From Alphaproteobacteria bacterium (lineage in GTDB: Bacteria; Myxococcota_A; UBA796; GCA-2862545), in assembly GCA_020632955.1 (NCBI GenBank), contig JACKEO010000014.1, positions 62,001 through 126,000 of the forward strand: DNA of 64,000 nt, given 5' to 3'. The position numbers were made by a program, and so were the translations under genes. The notes below the pieces were generated by a model. That model ran no database searches. It had not been told where the DNA came from and was given only the letters and a program-made list of their open reading frames with translations. Below are positions 25,396-33,439 of this stretch, one piece after another (the stretch's first letter is position 1; each line of letters opens with the position of its first letter).

Positions 25396-26112
25396 ATGGC
25401 GGCGGGCGGCTTCGATCGGAAGGCCTTCTGGGAACACAAGATCCTCGGCTGGGAGCGCGGGCGCTACCGCGAGGGCGAGGGCGAGCCGGGGCTGCTGCAG
25501 CGCATCGCCGACTGGTCGAGCGACAGCCTGCGCTTCCGCATCCCCTTCGCGGCCGAGCTGCTGACGCCCTTCGTGGAGGGGCGCACCGTGGTCGACCTGG
25601 GCTGCGGCTCGGGCCTGCTCACCGGGCTGCTCCTCGACGCCGGGGCGGCCCACGTGCGCGGCATCGACATCGCCGAGTCGGCCATCGTGGCGGCCCGGGC
25701 CCGCGCCGAGGAGGCCGGCTGGGGCGATCGCGCCAGCTTCGAGGTGGGCACCACCCAGGGGCTCGATCGGCTCGAGGCCGACTTCATCGTGTCGCTGGGG
25801 CTCACCGACTGGCTCACCGACGACGAGCTCGACCACCTCTTCGCGCTGGGCGGGCAGGCCCACGTGCTGCACGCCTACTCCGAGCTGCGGGCCTCGCCGT
25901 CGCAGCTGGCCCACCGTGCCTACTGCTGGGCCTCGTACGGGCTGAAGACGGGCGGCTACGTGCCCCGCTACTTCTCCACGCGGTCCTTCGCGCGCCGCCT
26001 CGCGCGTCGCCGTCCCGGTCCGGTGCACGTGGTGCACCACCCCCGCCTCGCCTTCGGCGCGCTGATCACCAGCCTTCCGATCGGTGAGCAGGTGCTGTCG
26101 GGTCCTGCGTGA
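25396..26112 (+). CDS. SAM-dependent class I methyltransferase
   Basis: The 238-residue protein has SAM-binding motif I VVDLGCGSGLLTGLL, the acidic strand VRGIDIAESAI and post-motif DFIVSLGLTDWL. It starts FDRKAFWEHKILGWERGRY, a lead-in found in small-molecule methyltransferases. The substrate is unknown. ATG 25396 follows CCGGAGG at correct spacing. The stop overlaps the YdjC-like deacetylase start by four bases (GTGA), so the two act from one transcript. A role in modifying a sugar or glycolipid is inferred from the deacetylase and the nearby glycosyltransferase. Confidence 0.85.
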   Translation: MAAGGFDRKAFWEHKILGWERGRYREGEGEPGLLQRIADWSSDSLRFRIPFAAELLTPFVEGRTVVDLGCGSGLLTGLLLDAGAAHVRGIDIAESAIVAARARAEEAGWGDRASFEVGTTQGLDRLEADFIVSLGLTDWLTDDELDHLFALGGQAHVLHAYSELRASPSQLAHRAYCWASYGLKTGGYVPRYFSTRSFARRLARRRPGPVHVVHHPRLAFGALITSLPIGEQVLSGPA

Positions 26113-26972
26113 CGCGGGTGGTCGTCGGCGCGGACGATCACGGGATCGCGCCGGCCACGAGCGCCGTCATCCGCGAGCTGCTCGGGCGCGGCCGGCTCAC
26201 GGCCACGAGCAGCATGGTGGTCTTCCCCGAGTGGCCGGACGAAGGCGCGCGGCTCGCCGAGCTCGGCGACCGGGCGGATCTGGGCCTCCACCTCACGCTC
26301 ACCGACCAGTCCCCCGTGGGGCCGATGCCGGGCCTCGCGCCCGGCGGCCGGCTGCCGTCCTTCGGGGTGCTCGCGCGGCGGGCGCTGCGGGGCGGGATCG
26401 ACCGCGCCGAGGTGCGTGGGGAGCTGGAGCGCCAGCTCGACGCCTTCGAGGGCGTGATCGGCAGGCCGCCCGACTACCTCGACGGCCACCAGCACGTGCA
26501 CCAGCTCGCCGGGGTGCGCGAGGTGGTGGTGGAGGTGCTCGCGCGGCGGGCGCCGGCCGCCGTGGTGCGCACCTGCGTGGAGGCACCCGCGCGCGTGCTG
26601 GCACGGGGCGTCGCGGTGACGCGCGCGCTCGCCTTCGCCTGGGCCGGGCGGGCCCTGCGACGGCAGGCCGAGCGGGCAGGGCTGCGCACCACCCCGGGCT
26701 TCACGGGCGTGTACGACTTCGCGCCCGAGCCGCCCTTCGGGGACCGCGCGGCGCGCTTCCTCGTGGACGCCGTGCCCGGCACCTTCTGGATGTGCCACCC
26801 GGGCGCGGCCGACGCCGTGCTCGTCGGTCGCGACAGCCTGGTGGACCAGCGCGCGGTCGAGGCGGCCTTCCTGGGGTCGGAGGCCTGCGATGCGCTGTTC
26901 GAGCGTCTCGGCCTGACCCGGGGGCGGCTGCAGGCGGGGGGCGCTGTCAGCGCCCCTGGGCCAGGGCGATGA
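26109..26972 (+). CDS. YdjC/ChbG-family carbohydrate deacetylase
   Basis: The 287-residue enzyme has the YdjC metal site: the ADDHG block at residues 8-12 (family VNADDFG), His in LGLHLTLTDQ, and paired His in YLDGHQHVHQL (about residue 125). The family removes N-acetyl groups from sugars such as diacetylchitobiose, or from lipid-linked sugars. GTG 26109 is fixed by the GTGA overlap with the methyltransferase. The 3' end overlaps the convergent glycosyltransferase gene by 26 bases. The acceptor is probably a surface glycan; this is inferred from context. Confidence 0.88.
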   Translation: MTRVVVGADDHGIAPATSAVIRELLGRGRLTATSSMVVFPEWPDEGARLAELGDRADLGLHLTLTDQSPVGPMPGLAPGGRLPSFGVLARRALRGGIDRAEVRGELERQLDAFEGVIGRPPDYLDGHQHVHQLAGVREVVVEVLARRAPAAVVRTCVEAPARVLARGVAVTRALAFAWAGRALRRQAERAGLRTTPGFTGVYDFAPEPPFGDRAARFLVDAVPGTFWMCHPGAADAVLVGRDSLVDQRAVEAAFLGSEACDALFERLGLTRGRLQAGGAVSAPGPGR

Positions 26973-28023
26973 GGGCGTCGGCGGCCTGGGCCGCACCGTC
27001 GGGCGTGGGCGGCAGGCGGGCGTAGCCGGCGCGCAGCGCGTCGAGCTGGTCGAGGGCCTTGCGCATGTCGGCCTCGAGCTCGGCCTCGCTGCCGATGAGG
27101 CCCACGCCCAGGTGCTGCACGGTGCGGGCGTTCACCCACTGCTCGGCGTGGTTGGGCACGGGCACCACCACCATGGGCGTCTGCATCGCGAAGAGCTCGC
27201 TCACCGCGCTGAAGCCGCCGTTCACGATGGCCAGGTCGGCCTCTCGGAGCAGCTCGCGGTTGTCCTTCACCTTGCCGTGGTAGACGACCCCCGGCGTGGC
27301 GTCGACGTCGTCGGGGGCCGGGCGGCCCACCACGTCGATCTGCAGGCCCTCCGGCGCCTCGGTGAAGCGCACCGGCGTGCCGAAGACGGAGCCCGAGAGC
27401 ATGACGAGCACCCGCTTCGGGGGGCCGGTGCGCCGGCTGGGTTCGTAGCCCTCGCGCACGATGGGCCCCGTGCGCACGAAGGGTCCCGACACCGTGGGCA
27501 GGTCGGGGTCGAGGCAGGGGCTCACCACGCGGTCGGGCACCCAGCGATGGAAGCGGTAGTCGTTCTCCTCGATGGCGTGGAACTGTGCCCGGATCGAGCG
27601 CGGGCGGTCGTCGAAGCGGCCGTAGGACACGTGCACCACGTCGGCGTTGTTCAGCGCGGCCAGCGGCACGTGGCTCCGCTTCACGCCGCACACCGTGTAG
27701 ACGCTGTCGATGAGCGCCACGTCGGGCTTCCAGTCGGCGATCACGTCGGCGATGAGCCGGTCGTTGTCGCGGGCGATGCGGAGGAACTGCCCGGTGGCGG
27801 CCAGGGTGTCGACGATGCTGATCCGCCCGTCGCGACTGGCGTACCAGAAGGACCCGAGCTCGTGGACGGCGCTGATCTCCGGGCGGCCCTGGAAGTACCA
27901 GACCCCGTTTCCCGAGGTCATGATCGCCACCTCCACCCCGCGAGCCGCCAGGCGCTGGGCCACGGCGTGGCAGCGGGTGGAGTTGCCGAGGCCGAGGCCG
28001 TTCACGAGGAAGAGGGCGCGCAC
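26947..28023 (-). CDS. GT-B glycosyltransferase, MurG/UGT-like
   Basis: The 358-residue protein has two Rossmann halves. The N-terminal half starts MRALFLVNGLGLGNSTRCHAVA, the acceptor-side glycine loop with a His-like position. The C-terminal half has the donor-binding block LAIVNGGFSAVSELFAMQTP and VPVPNHAEQWVNA, typical of MurG and MGT enzymes that use UDP- or dTDP-sugars. No signal peptide or membrane helix is seen. GTG 28023 lies 3 bases after the stop of the upstream methyltransferase gene, so they form an operon. It converges on the deacetylase unit with overlapping ends. Confidence 0.85.
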   Translation of the reverse strand: MRALFLVNGLGLGNSTRCHAVAQRLAARGVEVAIMTSGNGVWYFQGRPEISAVHELGSFWYASRDGRISIVDTLAATGQFLRIARDNDRLIADVIADWKPDVALIDSVYTVCGVKRSHVPLAALNNADVVHVSYGRFDDRPRSIRAQFHAIEENDYRFHRWVPDRVVSPCLDPDLPTVSGPFVRTGPIVREGYEPSRRTGPPKRVLVMLSGSVFGTPVRFTEAPEGLQIDVVGRPAPDDVDATPGVVYHGKVKDNRELLREADLAIVNGGFSAVSELFAMQTPMVVVPVPNHAEQWVNARTVQHLGVGLIGSEAELEADMRKALDQLDALRAGYARLPPTPDGAAQAADALIALAQGR

Positions 28024-28026
28024 GCG

Positions 28027-28629
28027 TCAGTCCCGTCGAAGCGTCGCCACGAGGGCGAAGGGGTGGACGGTGACCTCGCCTTGCGAGGCCCAGCCGGTCC
28101 GTTGTGCCAGCGCGCGCAGCTCGGGCGCGCCGAAGAGGTTCACCCGGATGCCGCGGGTGCGGTAGTGCCGGGCGTACATCCGGCCGCCGAGCGACCGGGG
28201 CGGCACGAGCACGACGAGGCGGGCGCCCGCCCGCGCGTGCCGGGCCGCGTTCGCGAGCACGGCCACCGGATCCGGCACGAACTCGAGCATCCCGGCGGAC
28301 AGGAGCAGCGAGAAGGGCCCGCCGACGTCCACGGTGGCTGCGTCGCCCACCACGCCGCGCACGCGGCCCGCCGGCAGTTGGTCGACCATGGCCGCCGACG
28401 CATCCACCGCCACGATGCGGGCGGCACCGCGTTCGGCGAGGAGACGGGTGTAGAAGCCGGCGCCGCACCCGAGCTCCAGCACCTCCTGCCCCTCCACGTC
28501 GCCGAGGGCCTGGAGCACCGCCCGGGACTCCAGGTCGCGGACCCACCGCCAGGGCGGCCGGAGCGAGGCGGGGTGGTACCCGCTGGCGCGCTCGTCGAAG
28601 TGCCTCGAGATGTCGACCAAGGAGCTCAC
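28027..28629 (-). CDS. SAM-dependent class I methyltransferase
   Basis: The 200-residue protein has the motif VLELGCGAGFYTRLL (about residue 50) and acidic loop RIVAVDASAAMVDQL. The block FSLLLSAGMLEFVPDP is characteristic of the ubiquinone/menaquinone-type (UbiE-like) branch, where small molecules or lipids are methylated. It starts at GTG 28629 and is first in a two-gene unit with the glycosyltransferase. No membrane segment is seen. The substrate is unknown. Confidence 0.82.
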   Translation of the reverse strand: MSSLVDISRHFDERASGYHPASLRPPWRWVRDLESRAVLQALGDVEGQEVLELGCGAGFYTRLLAERGAARIVAVDASAAMVDQLPAGRVRGVVGDAATVDVGGPFSLLLSAGMLEFVPDPVAVLANAARHARAGARLVVLVPPRSLGGRMYARHYRTRGIRVNLFGAPELRALAQRTGWASQGEVTVHPFALVATLRRD

Positions 28630-28797
28630 GCGGGTCGGGGGGCTGGGGTCCAGGGTACCGCAGGCGCGCTTGCGTGCGCGAGGTCCGCCTGCACCCGACG
28701 CAAGGTGACGCGTGCGACCCCCCTCGTCGTGCAGGATCGCTGTGGCCGGCGACGGGGGAGCCGATGTCTCCCGGGGCGCGCCTTGGTGAGCTTCGTC

Positions 28798-28820
28798 GCG
28801 GAATCTTCCGCACGATCGTG
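28798..28820. promoter_or_regulatory. paired palindromes upstream of the secreted-protein operon
   Basis: GCGGAATCTTCCGC (28798-28811) is a 6-bp inverted repeat with a 2-base centre, and it abuts the perfect palindrome CACGATCGTG (28811-28820). CTAGAG follows and could be a -10 element. The pair lies 31 bases before ATG 28851 and is a plausible operator. No regulator is assigned. Confidence 0.35.
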
Positions 28821-28850
28821 CTAGAGAGCGGCGCCCGTGGAGGAAGGTCG

Positions 28851-29411
28851 ATGCCCCGCACGTCTGTCCTGGCCGGCCTCGTGGTCCTGGCGCTCGCCCT
28901 CGGCGCGGCGCCCACGGCCCGTGCCACGTCCATCCTCGCCACGTCGGTGGAGGAGCTCGCGAAGCTCTCGGACGTGGTGGTGCAGGGCGTGGTGGTCGAC
29001 TCGGCGCACGTGCTCGACGCGCAGGGCGATCCCTGGACCCGTCACACCCTGGCCGTGTCGGCCTCGTGGCGCGAGGCCGTGCAGCCCACGGTGGAGCTGT
29101 GGCAGCGGGGCGGTCCGCTGCCCGACGGCAGCGTGATCGTCATCCCGGGCGACCTGCGGCTGCGCGTGGGCGACGAGATCGTGGCCTTCGTCGACCGGCT
29201 GCCCGACGGCCGCCTCGTGAGCACGTCCTTCGGCTGGTCGGTCTTCGAGGTGGGGGCCGACGGCAGGCTCACCCGCCACCAGGACGACCTCGGCCTCTTC
29301 GTGCGCGGCGAGCGCGGGCTGCGTCCCGCCCGTCCCGACGAGATCACGCCGCCGGCCTCGCTCACCGAGCTCGCCGCCCGGCTGCACGACGTGGTGGGGG
29401 GTGCCCGATGA
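28851..29411 (+). CDS. secreted protein of unknown function
   Basis: The 186-residue protein has a classical signal peptide, MPRTSVLAGLVVLALALGAA ending at ARA near residue 25. The mature part looks like a beta-rich domain: LSDVVVQGVVVDSAHV, SVIVIPGDLRLRVGDEIVAF and LVSTSFGWSVFEV. I recognise no catalytic motif or named family. ATG 28851 has an excellent ribosome site, GGAGGAAGG. The stop overlaps the metalloprotease ATG by four bases (ATGA), so the pair is coupled. It could be an inhibitor, chaperone or propeptide-like partner of that protease, an inference from context only. Confidence 0.75.
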   Translation: MPRTSVLAGLVVLALALGAAPTARATSILATSVEELAKLSDVVVQGVVVDSAHVLDAQGDPWTRHTLAVSASWREAVQPTVELWQRGGPLPDGSVIVIPGDLRLRVGDEIVAFVDRLPDGRLVSTSFGWSVFEVGADGRLTRHQDDLGLFVRGERGLRPARPDEITPPASLTELAARLHDVVGGAR

Positions 29412-30973
29412 GCGCGCTCGCCCTCGGCCTGCTGCTGGCCGCGCCGGCCTCGGCCTACCAGCCCAACCAGTACGACGCCGCGTGGGAGACCGCGCTGCCC
29501 TGGAAGCTCAACAACGCCGGGTCCAGCTCGCCCGACTTCGCCGACCTGGCCGACGTCGAGGCCGTGTTCGAGGCTGCCTACGTCATCTGGGAGGCCCCCG
29601 CCTGCAGCGGCTTCCAGGCCACGTACGGCGGCCGCACCGCCACGCTGTCGTCGGCCAACCAGGACAACAAGACCACCCACGGCTTCCTGCAGAACTGGCC
29701 CGGGGGCTACGGCAACCCGTCGGTCACGCTGGGCATCACCATCCAGCGCTTCCGCACCTCGTCGCAGACGTGGGTGATGTACGAGGCCGACGTCTCCTTC
29801 AACGAGGACGTGCACACCTTCGTGGACGCGCCGGCCGCCGGACCCAGCGCGCCGTACACGGCCGACCTCTACTCGATCGCCGCCCACGAGTTCGGCCACT
29901 CTCTCGGTCTCGACCACTCCGGCACGCGCGCCGCCACGATGTTCGCCACCTACGACGGCACGATCAACGCCCGCACGCTGCACCAGGACGACATCAACGG
30001 CGTCTGCGCCCTCTACCCGAACGGCACCCCCCTGCCGGACGACGACGGCTACGAGGACAACGACGACCCGAACGACGCGGTCGAGCTGAGCTGCGGGCAG
30101 ACCATCCAGGCCACGGGCCTCGACACCGACTGGTACTACGTGCGCACCAACGCCCCGGCGCCGCTCGAGGTCGAGCTCGACCTGGGCGCCGGCGTGAACC
30201 TCGACCTGGCGCTCTACAAGCTCAACGGGAACACCCTGTCGCCGCTCGCGTCGGGCCAGAAGGGCACCGGCGTGGACGAGCTGGTCTCGGTGAGCACGCA
30301 GGCCGCGGGCGCCTACTACGTGGTGGTGGAGCCGGTCTCCGGCACGGGCGACTACGAGCTCACCATCACCTGCACGGGCAGCTCGGCCGGCAACAGCGGC
30401 GGCAACACCGGTCCGCAGCTCCCCGATCCGGTGGAGCCCGACGAGCACGAGGAGAACGACTCCAACGCCGAGCCCGCGCGCCTGGACTGCCCGGGCACCT
30501 ACGCGCTCACCGCGGAGGAGGAGGACCAGGACTGGTTCCTCTTCCGCACCGAGGACCGCGGCGACATCGAGGCCACGGTCACCTGGTCGGCGGCGGGCCT
30601 CGACCTCGACCTGTACCTGGTCGACACCGAGGGGGTGGTGGACGCCAGCGAGCAGGAGACCGGCGCGCAGGAGGCCGTGGGCTCCACCGGCGTGCCCGCC
30701 GGCACCTACGGCGTGGTGGTGAACCCGTACGTGGGCGAGGGCGCCTACACCCTCGTGCTGGCCTGCTCGGGCAACCCCGACCCGGGCGACTCCGGCGGCG
30801 CGAACAACGGCGGCTGGCCCCCGGGCGTCGACAGCGCCGACACCGGCGGCACCGACACCGACGAGGGCGAGGTGGTCTCCGTCACCTGCGGCTGCGCGTC
30901 CACGGGCGGGGCGGCCTCCCTCGCGCCCCTGGCCCTCGCGGGCCTGCTCCTCGGGCGTCGTCGGCGGCGCTGA
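29408..30973 (+). CDS. secreted matrixin-like zinc metalloprotease with MYXO-CTERM-like tail
   Basis: The 521-residue protein has a signal peptide ending at ASA (about residue 17). Its metzincin zinc site is HEFGHSLGLDH at 160-170, with a downstream Met in TMFATYDG as the Met-turn. Residues after about 215 hold two beta-rich repeats with pre-peptidase C-like features (WYYVRTNAPAPLEVELDL and DWFLFRTEDRGDIEATVTW), each followed by GxYxVVV. The tail CGCAST-hydrophobic stretch-GRRRRR fits the MYXO-CTERM sorting signal, so it is probably processed by a myxosortase and held at the surface. The ATGA overlap couples it to the gene before. Confidence 0.88.
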   Translation: MSALALGLLLAAPASAYQPNQYDAAWETALPWKLNNAGSSSPDFADLADVEAVFEAAYVIWEAPACSGFQATYGGRTATLSSANQDNKTTHGFLQNWPGGYGNPSVTLGITIQRFRTSSQTWVMYEADVSFNEDVHTFVDAPAAGPSAPYTADLYSIAAHEFGHSLGLDHSGTRAATMFATYDGTINARTLHQDDINGVCALYPNGTPLPDDDGYEDNDDPNDAVELSCGQTIQATGLDTDWYYVRTNAPAPLEVELDLGAGVNLDLALYKLNGNTLSPLASGQKGTGVDELVSVSTQAAGAYYVVVEPVSGTGDYELTITCTGSSAGNSGGNTGPQLPDPVEPDEHEENDSNAEPARLDCPGTYALTAEEEDQDWFLFRTEDRGDIEATVTWSAAGLDLDLYLVDTEGVVDASEQETGAQEAVGSTGVPAGTYGVVVNPYVGEGAYTLVLACSGNPDPGDSGGANNGGWPPGVDSADTGGTDTDEGEVVSVTCGCASTGGAASLAPLALAGLLLGRRRRR

Positions 30974-31049
30974 GCGGCACGCAACCGCAGTGTGCTGGCG
31001 CGCGGCGCGGGCATCGGGCACGATGGCCGAGCCCCGGAGGTCTTCGCGG

Positions 31050-32504
31050 ATGCGCTCTCCCTTCCTGCTCGTCGCCCTGCTGCTCGCAGGCTGCCCGACG
31101 GATCCGGATCCCGGCAAGGACCCCGACACCGACGTCGACACCGATCGCGTGACCGACACCCAGGAGACGGGGGACAGCGGCGACAGCAGCGACACCACCG
31201 ACACGTCCGACACGGATCTGGCGGACTGCGTGGTGGGCGGCCGCACGTACACCCAGGGCGAGGTGGTCTTCCGCGACGCACCGTGCCCGGGCAAGCCCTC
31301 GCTCCGCGTGGACTGCCGGTGCGCCGACGGCGAGGTGGTGTGCGACGAGGTGGACTGCGACGCCACGGGCGACAGCGGCGACAGTGGGGACTCGGGCGAC
31401 TCCGGGGACTCGGGCGACAGCGGCACGGCGGTCACGGGCGTCGAGGCGCTCGTCGCGGGTGACCTGGTCATCACCGAGCTCCACCTGGACCCGGCGGGCT
31501 GCACGGCGCGCTTCGGCCAGTACCTCGAGGTCAAGAACACCACCTCCGGTCCCGTCGACCTCAAGGGGCTGCGCCTCACCTCGGGCAGCGTCACCGTGGC
31601 CCTCACGGCGTCGGTGGTGGTGCCGGCGGGTGGGTATGCCTACGGTCAGGGGAACTGGGGCACGCCCTGCGCGGGCTTCCCGCTCAGCCCCGCCTTCCTC
31701 TGGGACCGCGCCCTCATCCTGTCCACCACGGTCACGAACGTCACGGTGGGGAACGCGGCGGGTGCGATCGACACGGTGGAGTTCACCGGCTGGAGCTTCA
31801 GCCCCGGCGTGCTCGTGCCCGACGGCCGCGCCATGCACCTGCTGGTGGAGGACGCCACGTCCAACGGGCTCCAGTCCAGCTGGTGCCTGGCGTCCACGCC
31901 GCTCGGCGGGGGCAACTTCGGCACCCCGGGCCTGAAGGCCACCACCTGCTTCACGCCCGCGGGCGACAGCGGCGACTCTGGCGACAGCGGGGACACCGGG
32001 GACTCTGGCGACAGCGGGGACTCGGGCGATTCGGGGAACTCCGGCGACTCCGGGGACAGCGGCAACGGTGACTCTGGCGACAGCGGCGACTCTGGCGACA
32101 GCGGTGACTCTGGCGACAGCGGTGACTCTGGCGACAGCGGTGACTCTGGCGACTCTGGGGACAGCGGCGACACCGGAGACAGCGGCGACTCCGGTGACTC
32201 CGGAGACAGCGGTGACTCCGGGCAGAGCGGCGACTCCGGCGATTCCGGTGACTCTGGGGACAGCGGCGACTCTGGGGACAGCGGCGACTCTGGCGACTCC
32301 GGTGACTCTGGCGACTCTGGCGACTCCGGTGACTCTGGCGACTCCGGTGACTCTGGGGACAGCGGCGACTCTGGGGACAGCGGCGACTCCGGTGACTCTG
32401 GGGACAGCGGCGACTCTGGGGACAGCGGCGACCCGGTGACTCTGGGGCGCGACAGCGGTGACCGGCGACTCTGGCGACAGCGGCGACTCTGGCGACAGCG
32501 GTGA
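31050..32504 (+). CDS. lamin-tail-domain lipoprotein with Gly-Asp-Ser repeats, 5' part of a frameshifted gene
   Basis: MRSPFLLVALLLAGCPTDPDPG is a lipoprotein signal (lipobox LAGC) with an acidic Asp/Thr linker behind it. A Cys-rich segment (TYTQGEVVF to DEVDCDATG) comes first, then a short GDS run. A lamin-tail-like domain follows (about residues 140-300: DLVITELHLDP and YLEVKNTTSGPVDLKGLRL), then a long GDS tract. The frame is lost around 32431-32476 after three small indels netting +1 base, and the last residues (DRRLWRQRR) are out of frame. The other half continues at 32458-33429. ATG 31050 follows CGGAGG. It was probably one gene of about 790 codons. Confidence 0.75.
   Translation: MRSPFLLVALLLAGCPTDPDPGKDPDTDVDTDRVTDTQETGDSGDSSDTTDTSDTDLADCVVGGRTYTQGEVVFRDAPCPGKPSLRVDCRCADGEVVCDEVDCDATGDSGDSGDSGDSGDSGDSGTAVTGVEALVAGDLVITELHLDPAGCTARFGQYLEVKNTTSGPVDLKGLRLTSGSVTVALTASVVVPAGGYAYGQGNWGTPCAGFPLSPAFLWDRALILSTTVTNVTVGNAAGAIDTVEFTGWSFSPGVLVPDGRAMHLLVEDATSNGLQSSWCLASTPLGGGNFGTPGLKATTCFTPAGDSGDSGDSGDTGDSGDSGDSGDSGNSGDSGDSGNGDSGDSGDSGDSGDSGDSGDSGDSGDSGDSGDSGDTGDSGDSGDSGDSGDSGQSGDSGDSGDSGDSGDSGDSGDSGDSGDSGDSGDSGDSGDSGDSGDSGDSGDSGDSGDSGDSGDSGDSGDPVTLGRDSGDRRLWRQRRLWRQR
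31368..31424 (+). repeat. short Gly-Asp-Ser tandem repeat
   Basis: Six 9-base units encoding G-D-S with mixed Ser codons (AGC, AGT, TCG, TCC), an acidic flexible linker between the Cys-rich segment and the lamin-tail domain of the lipoprotein. Confidence 0.8.
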
Positions 32505-33042
32505 CTCCGGCGACTCTGGCGACAGCGGCGACTCTGGCGACAGTGGTGACTCTGGCGACAGCGGCGACTCTGGCGACAGCGGCGACTCTGGCGACAGTGG
32601 TGACTCTGGCGACAGCGGCGACAGTGGTGACTCTGGCGACAGTGGTGACTCTGGCGACGGCGGCGACAGCGGCGACTCCGGCGACAGTGGTGACTCCGGC
32701 GACAGTGGCGACTCTGGCGACAGAGGAGACTCTGGCGACAGCGGCGACAGCGGCGACAGTGGTGACTCCGGCGACAGTGGAGACTCTGGCGACAGTGGAG
32801 ACTCTGGCGACAGCGGTGACTCTGGCGACAGCGGTGACTCTGGCGACTCCGGCGACTCCGGCGACTCCGGTGACAGCGGCGACTCCGGTGACAGCGGCGA
32901 CAGCGGTGACTCTGGCGACAGCGGCGACTCCGGTGACAGCGGCGACTCCGGTGACTCTGGCGACAGCGGTGACTCTGGCGACAGCGGTGACTCCGGTGAC
33001 TCCGGTGACTCTGGCGACAGCGGTGACTCCGGGGACAGCGGC
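31962..33042 (+). repeat. 9-bp tandem repeat of about 120 units encoding Gly-Asp-Ser
   Basis: About 1,080 bases of GGC/GGT/GGG-GAC-TCT/TCC/AGC/AGT units. Gly-Asp is almost invariant while Ser alternates between TCN and AGY codons, producing higher-order 18- and 27-base periods. The encoded chain is acidic, unstructured and presumably a surface stalk between the lamin-tail domain and the C-terminal domain. Units are interrupted by occasional NS, GN, DT, GQ or DR variants. A cluster of three indels at about 32431-32476 shifts the frame. Confidence 0.92.
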
Positions 33043-33429
33043 GTCGCCTGCAACGACGACGTCCAGGAGCCCAACGACTTCGCGTCGCCCACCGTCACCA
33101 CGCTCACGGGCGGCTCGGGCGTGGCCCAGCTCTTCGGGGTGCTGGACGACGATCAGGACGAGGACGCCTTCTCCCTGGTGCTGGACGACGGCTGCGACGT
33201 GTTCGTCGCCGTGACCTTCGTCGGGGCCACGACGCGCACCGTGTCGCTCACGAGCGACGTCGCCGCCGCCGTGGTCGACACGTCCACGAGCACCGCGGAG
33301 GAGCCGCTCCTGTCCTTCGACAACACCTCGGGGCAGTCCGACGTGGTCGAGGTGCGCCTCACCGGCGACGGCACCTGCGACGACTACACCCTGGACCTCA
33401 CCGTGAGCTGCACGTCCGCAGTCTTCTGA
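32458..33429 (+). CDS. 3' part of the frameshifted Gly-Asp-Ser-repeat lipoprotein
   Basis: This frame carries about 195 residues of GDS repeat and then a C-terminal domain of about 125 residues, VACNDDVQEPNDFASPT to CTSAVF. EPNDFASP with later DQDEDAFSLVLDDGCDVFVAV and a paired-Cys end resembles the beta-sandwich pre-peptidase C-type domains in the neighbouring protease. The ATG at 32458 lies within the repeat and lacks a ribosome site, so I read this as the continuation of the gene starting at 31050, not an independent gene. If the frameshift is real, the product lacks this domain. Confidence 0.7.
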   Translation: MTGDSGDSGDSGDSGDSGDSGDSGDSGDSGDSGDSGDSGDSGDSGDSGDSGDSGDSGDSGDSGDSGDGGDSGDSGDSGDSGDSGDSGDRGDSGDSGDSGDSGDSGDSGDSGDSGDSGDSGDSGDSGDSGDSGDSGDSGDSGDSGDSGDSGDSGDSGDSGDSGDSGDSGDSGDSGDSGDSGDSGDSGDSGDSGDSGVACNDDVQEPNDFASPTVTTLTGGSGVAQLFGVLDDDQDEDAFSLVLDDGCDVFVAVTFVGATTRTVSLTSDVAAAVVDTSTSTAEEPLLSFDNTSGQSDVVEVRLTGDGTCDDYTLDLTVSCTSAVF

Positions 33430-33439
33430 CGGACGCCCC

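Noticed and set aside
31962..33042. CRISPR array or minisatellite of regulatory type
   Set aside because: Units are 9 bases without spacers, they encode Gly-Asp-Ser in frame, and no cas gene is near.
30882..33107. Long minus-strand frame rich in Ser-Pro-Glu repeats opposite the Gly-Asp-Ser tract
   Set aside because: It is the reverse reading of the 9-base repeat and, past it, of genes with clear signals. It has no start context or domain.
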